DNA from: an uncultured Bacilli bacterium
Lineage (GTDB): Bacteria; Bacillota_I; Bacilli_A; RF39; UBA660
Direction: 5' to 3'
DNA length: 64,000 bases
Assembly (NCBI GenBank): GCA_910579455.1
Contig: CAJTUT010000001.1
Span: 186,001-250,000, forward strand
The notes beneath the pieces are model-generated. The model saw only the letters and a program-made list of their open reading frames with translations, did no database searches and was not told the origin of the DNA. Both the position numbers and the translations under genes were made by a program. Every line of letters begins with the position of its first letter. The stretch's first letter is position 1. Positions 61,032 to 64,000 of the stretch are shown one piece after another.

Positions 61032-61658
61032 TTAAATATTTTCAATTTCTTTTTGAAGCATTAGAACTTCTTTTTGTTCTTTATCTCCACCATTTAGTAA
61101 TAAACCCTTGATCAGTAATTCGTTTGATTTTTGTCTATCCAATCCTCTACTCATTAGATAAAATAAAATATCGTCTCTAAATTTTCCAATATAAGCAGAA
61201 TGAGAGGAAGAAACATCATAATTGTCAATTAATAAATTAGGTAAAATCGTACTTTTCCCACTTTCTAGATTAATAATTTGGTTTTCCTGATTGCAGGTAC
61301 AACCACTGCTTTTGCTTAAAACATTTCCTACAACTTGGAAAGATAATCTATTATTATTTATATTCACACCATGATTAAAAACATTACTAACCGTTTTTTT
61401 ATTATTATGATAAATTTGCATAATTAAAGAATGATTTTGATAGTTTATTGTACTAAAGTGATATTCTACTTCTGCACCCTTACCGTCCAAGTTAATTTCT
61501 ATTTCTATATTCTTATCTATATTATAATGATAAACTACTAAATGACTATTTTCATTTAAATGAAAAACTCGCTTTGTATCTTCCTTTGTAAACAGATATA
61601 TTTCTTTTGTCTCATTATCAGATAGAGTAATTTCATCTTTTATCTTTATTTTATTCAT
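61032..61658 (-). CDS. sufD: SufD-like Fe-S assembly subunit (short form)
   Basis: 208 aa, about half the usual SufD length; only the C-terminal SufBD core is present (QENQIINLESGKSTILPNLLIDNYDVSSSHSAYIGKF, in part) with the end DDILFYLMSRGLDRQKSNELLIKG. An N-terminal domain is missing, possibly a lineage trait. 8-nt overlap with sufC. Confidence 0.85.
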   Translation of the reverse strand: MNKIKIKDEITLSDNETKEIYLFTKEDTKRVFHLNENSHLVVYHYNIDKNIEIEINLDGKGAEVEYHFSTINYQNHSLIMQIYHNNKKTVSNVFNHGVNINNNRLSFQVVGNVLSKSSGCTCNQENQIINLESGKSTILPNLLIDNYDVSSSHSAYIGKFRDDILFYLMSRGLDRQKSNELLIKGLLLNGGDKEQKEVLMLQKEIENI

Positions 61659-62415
61659 AAGTATTACTCTCTTTTACTTCATTTATACTATGATAACCAA
61701 CTTTTTCTGTTTCTAAAGCTAGAGATATATCACCTGTTTTTTGAATTGTTCCATCTTTCATGATATGTACATAATCAGGCTTTAAATATTCTAGGATTCT
61801 CGGATAATGCGTAATAATGAGTACAGATGTATATTTATTTTCTTCTAAATATTCTTTGATATTATTACAGACGATTTTTAAACTATCCACGTCTAGACCT
61901 GAGTCTATTTCATCTAAAATAATCAAGCTTGGTTTTAACATTTTAATTTGTAAGATTTCATTTTTTTTCTTTTCTCCTCCAGAAAATCCCTTATTCAATG
62001 ATCTATGGATCATATCGATAGGAAAATTTAGTTTTTGGACAGAATCTTCTATTTCCTTTATAAACTCAAAATAATTAATACGATTTCCTGTTACTTCCTG
62101 AGTAGCTGTTTTTATAAATTCACTATTACTAACCCCTTCCACCACTGTTGGATCTTGCATCGCTAAAAAGATTCCCTTTCTGGCTCTTTCATCTACTCCT
62201 AGGGAAATAATAGACTCTTGATTAAAAAGTATATCGCCGTCTATCAACTCATATTTAGGGTGCCCCATAATAACTTTAGACAACGTTGATTTTCCCGTAC
62301 CATTTGGTCCCATAATAGCGTGTATTTCTCCATCCTTTATAGTAAGAGAGAGTTGATCAATAATTTTTTTGTGATTATCTTTTGTATTTACTATAATTTT
62401 CTTAATTTCTATCAT
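61651..62415 (-). CDS. sufC: Fe-S assembly ATPase SufC
   Basis: 254 aa ABC-type ATPase. Walker A GPNGTGKST, signature FSGGEKKKNEI, Walker B LIILDEIDSGLD, H-loop THYPRIL. Powers the SufBCD complex. First gene of the operon sufC-D-S-U-unknown-B. Confidence 0.96.
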   Translation of the reverse strand: MIEIKKIIVNTKDNHKKIIDQLSLTIKDGEIHAIMGPNGTGKSTLSKVIMGHPKYELIDGDILFNQESIISLGVDERARKGIFLAMQDPTVVEGVSNSEFIKTATQEVTGNRINYFEFIKEIEDSVQKLNFPIDMIHRSLNKGFSGGEKKKNEILQIKMLKPSLIILDEIDSGLDVDSLKIVCNNIKEYLEENKYTSVLIITHYPRILEYLKPDYVHIMKDGTIQKTGDISLALETEKVGYHSINEVKESNTYE

Positions 62416-62515
62416 CTATATCACTCCCTATTCTAAATTATATAATCCTTTTCATAAAAAAATTGTTGCTTTTTAAAACAATCATATTCTATCATAAATT
62501 TTGTATTTTTAAAAG

Positions 62516-62543
62516 ATAAAAAAGAATACTGAAGTTGTATTCT
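62516..62543 (-). terminator. Terminator of the acidic coiled-coil gene
   Basis: AGAATAC (62523-62529) pairs with GTATTCT (62537-62543). TTTTTTATC follows on the minus strand. Confidence 0.7.
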
Positions 62544-62547
62544 AATA

Positions 62548-63999
62548 TTATGCAGCTTTTGATTTTTGATAAGATTGTTTTATATCATTAAAGCTAATAC
62601 TTTCCCTATTTTGGTCCTTCATAGGATAAGAATTATTATTGATATCTGGAATATGATTTTTATAATTTCCATTTAAATAGTTATCAATATTTAAAGTAGG
62701 AGATTCTTCTGTATCAATGTCTATAAGAGACTCTTCTTCAACCGGTTGAATCAGAACACCTGCTTCTTCTACTGCATGAGAAAGTGCATGCAATCCAGCT
62801 ACTTGGTGTCTTAATGCTCTATTTTGTTCTTCTAGGCTTTGCATAATGCTATTTTGTTGGGATATCGTACCTTTTAACTGTAAATTTTGCCTTTCAAGGT
62901 TAATTGACTTAGTTCTATACTCATTCATTTGATGTCGCAAAGACTGTATTTCTTGTTGTTGGGAGTAGCTTTCCTCTCTCAATATAGCAATGTTGGCATC
63001 TTTTGCCTCTCCTTCCCCTCGTTCCTTATCAAGAGCTGCCCGATATTCTCTAATCATCTGAAATTGTTTTTTTATAGTCGTTGTTGCATCAGCAACGATA
63101 GGAGTGGCAATCTCTTCATCAGTTAAGCTATAAGGTTCTGATGATGCTACACTAGTTGGTTTCTTCTTTATTTCTTCTTCATAAGAAGGCACATCATCTT
63201 GATCTTCTAGCTCATCCTCTTGATTTTCTTCTATTTCCTCCTGGTCTAAACTAGAATCATCATATTCTTCCATTATCATATCTGAATCATTAAAATCATC
63301 TTTAGATGGCTCTGGATCAGTTGGTTCATTTTCTACAATATTGAGCATCACTTCTGAATTTACTTCTTTTGGAGTATTTTCACTTTCTAGGTCTACTGTT
63401 TGTTTATCTGAAATTTTAGACTCACTAGAATCATCTAATGAATTCACAATTGGTGGAGCTTCCTCTTCCTTCATACTCTGAATTGGAATATCAACATTCG
63501 GTGTTATAGAAGAAGTCTCCCCACCTGATATATTTTCCTCTTCTGGCAAAGAGTTTACAATTGGTGGCTCTGAAGTCTGTGTTTCTACATTCTTACTTAA
63601 TTGTTCTTCTGCTCCTTGAATTGTGTTATTCTGAGATTGTACCAACTGATCTGGATTGAATTTCATAATAGTAGCCCCTACCATATTGGTAGCAAGGTAA
63701 TAATCACCATTATTTTCACCAATAAAACTAAAATAATTATTAGCAATATTCACTCCGTCCATTGTATATATAGCTGCCTCTGAAAATTGGTTATCAAAAA
63801 TAAAGTCACCATTCATCCCCATGATGTCTTTGACTTGTTTTTTGATTGTCGCAGCATTCTGAGCAAGGGTTTGAGCGGCAAATGGATCTGATTTATTTTT
63901 TAGGGCTTCTACAACAGATGGTGTAGAAGGGACATTTTTTTCAACTAGCAACAATTGACTTTTAAGTGGTTTAATTGTTTTGTTCTCAAATGGGATCAA
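62548..63999 (-). CDS. Acidic coiled-coil protein, probably continuing past the window edge
   Basis: 483 residues in frame from the edge. The first codon in view, TTG, is unlikely to be the true start, so the gene is probably cut. An N-terminal globular part (about 1-110, GDFIFDNQFSEAAIYTMDG, GDYYLATNMVGATIM) is followed by a Glu/Asp/Ser-rich disordered stretch (about 120-300) with PPIVNSL repeated twice. A coiled coil (about 310-410) and a polar tail come last. No membrane segment. Function unknown. Confidence 0.6.
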   Translation of the reverse strand: MIPFENKTIKPLKSQLLLVEKNVPSTPSVVEALKNKSDPFAAQTLAQNAATIKKQVKDIMGMNGDFIFDNQFSEAAIYTMDGVNIANNYFSFIGENNGDYYLATNMVGATIMKFNPDQLVQSQNNTIQGAEEQLSKNVETQTSEPPIVNSLPEEENISGGETSSITPNVDIPIQSMKEEEAPPIVNSLDDSSESKISDKQTVDLESENTPKEVNSEVMLNIVENEPTDPEPSKDDFNDSDMIMEEYDDSSLDQEEIEENQEDELEDQDDVPSYEEEIKKKPTSVASSEPYSLTDEEIATPIVADATTTIKKQFQMIREYRAALDKERGEGEAKDANIAILREESYSQQQEIQSLRHQMNEYRTKSINLERQNLQLKGTISQQNSIMQSLEEQNRALRHQVAGLHALSHAVEEAGVLIQPVEEESLIDIDTEESPTLNIDNYLNGNYKNHIPDINNNSYPMKDQNRESISFNDIKQSYQKSKAA

Positions 64000-64000
64000 T

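Overview
The window is low-GC, uses TGA as a stop and TGG for Trp, and carries Firmicutes-type genes: a T-box ahead of valS, spoVA genes with a sporulation sigma factor, WXG100 proteins, scpAB, mreCD, a sufCDSUB cluster, a sortase and RadC. This fits an anaerobic gut-type Bacillota (Bacilli, Erysipelotrichia or RF39-like). I cannot place it to genus.

Layout. 1 to about 23.3 kb is the right part of a siphovirus-type prophage, all on the + strand. It runs from small early ORFs and an ArpU-like regulator through terminase, portal, minor capsid, scaffold, major capsid, connectors, tail tube, tail chaperones, tape measure and tail-tip proteins to holin and CHAP endolysin. Integrase, repressor and replication genes must lie left of the window. 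Behind the lysis genes is an accessory region with a Panacea-type toxin-antitoxin pair, an XRE regulator and an AbiF/Abi_2 HEPN gene. The AbiF gene is preceded by a consensus promoter and a short structured leader RNA ending in a terminator. The prophage side ends near tRNA-Gly and tRNA-Cys.

23.5-33 kb is chromosome: a uracil-DNA-glycosylase-like gene, a LytTR regulator, a cyclophilin lipoprotein, a scar where a broken ABC transporter meets a broken kinase-like gene, T-box/valS, a SPOR protein, radC and mreCD. 34-37.5 kb is a patchy hotspot next to tRNA-Leu. It has decayed genes, four related short repeats, a class I glutamine amidotransferase, an MBL-fold hydrolase, and a candidate new type I toxin-antitoxin locus whose toxin mRNA can close on itself end to end.

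37.5-64 kb is mostly on the - strand. In order it holds scpAB; an ESX/T7SS substrate operon (two WXG100 proteins, two larger proteins, DUF4176); spoVAC-D-E behind a sigma-F/G-type promoter; a sporulation sigma factor with a STAS protein but no spoIIAB; a lipid kinase; an IS3-family remnant; two D,D-carboxypeptidases; a UV-damage endonuclease; a sortase with a thioester-domain surface protein; pyrimidine-nucleoside phosphorylase; SSB; the suf operon; and a large acidic coiled-coil protein cut by the window end.

Most likely undescribed systems: the type I TA-like locus at 37.06-37.32 kb, the AbiF-ncRNA-XRE locus at 21.3-22.96 kb, and the JAMM-fused minor capsid protein at 6.1-7.4 kb.
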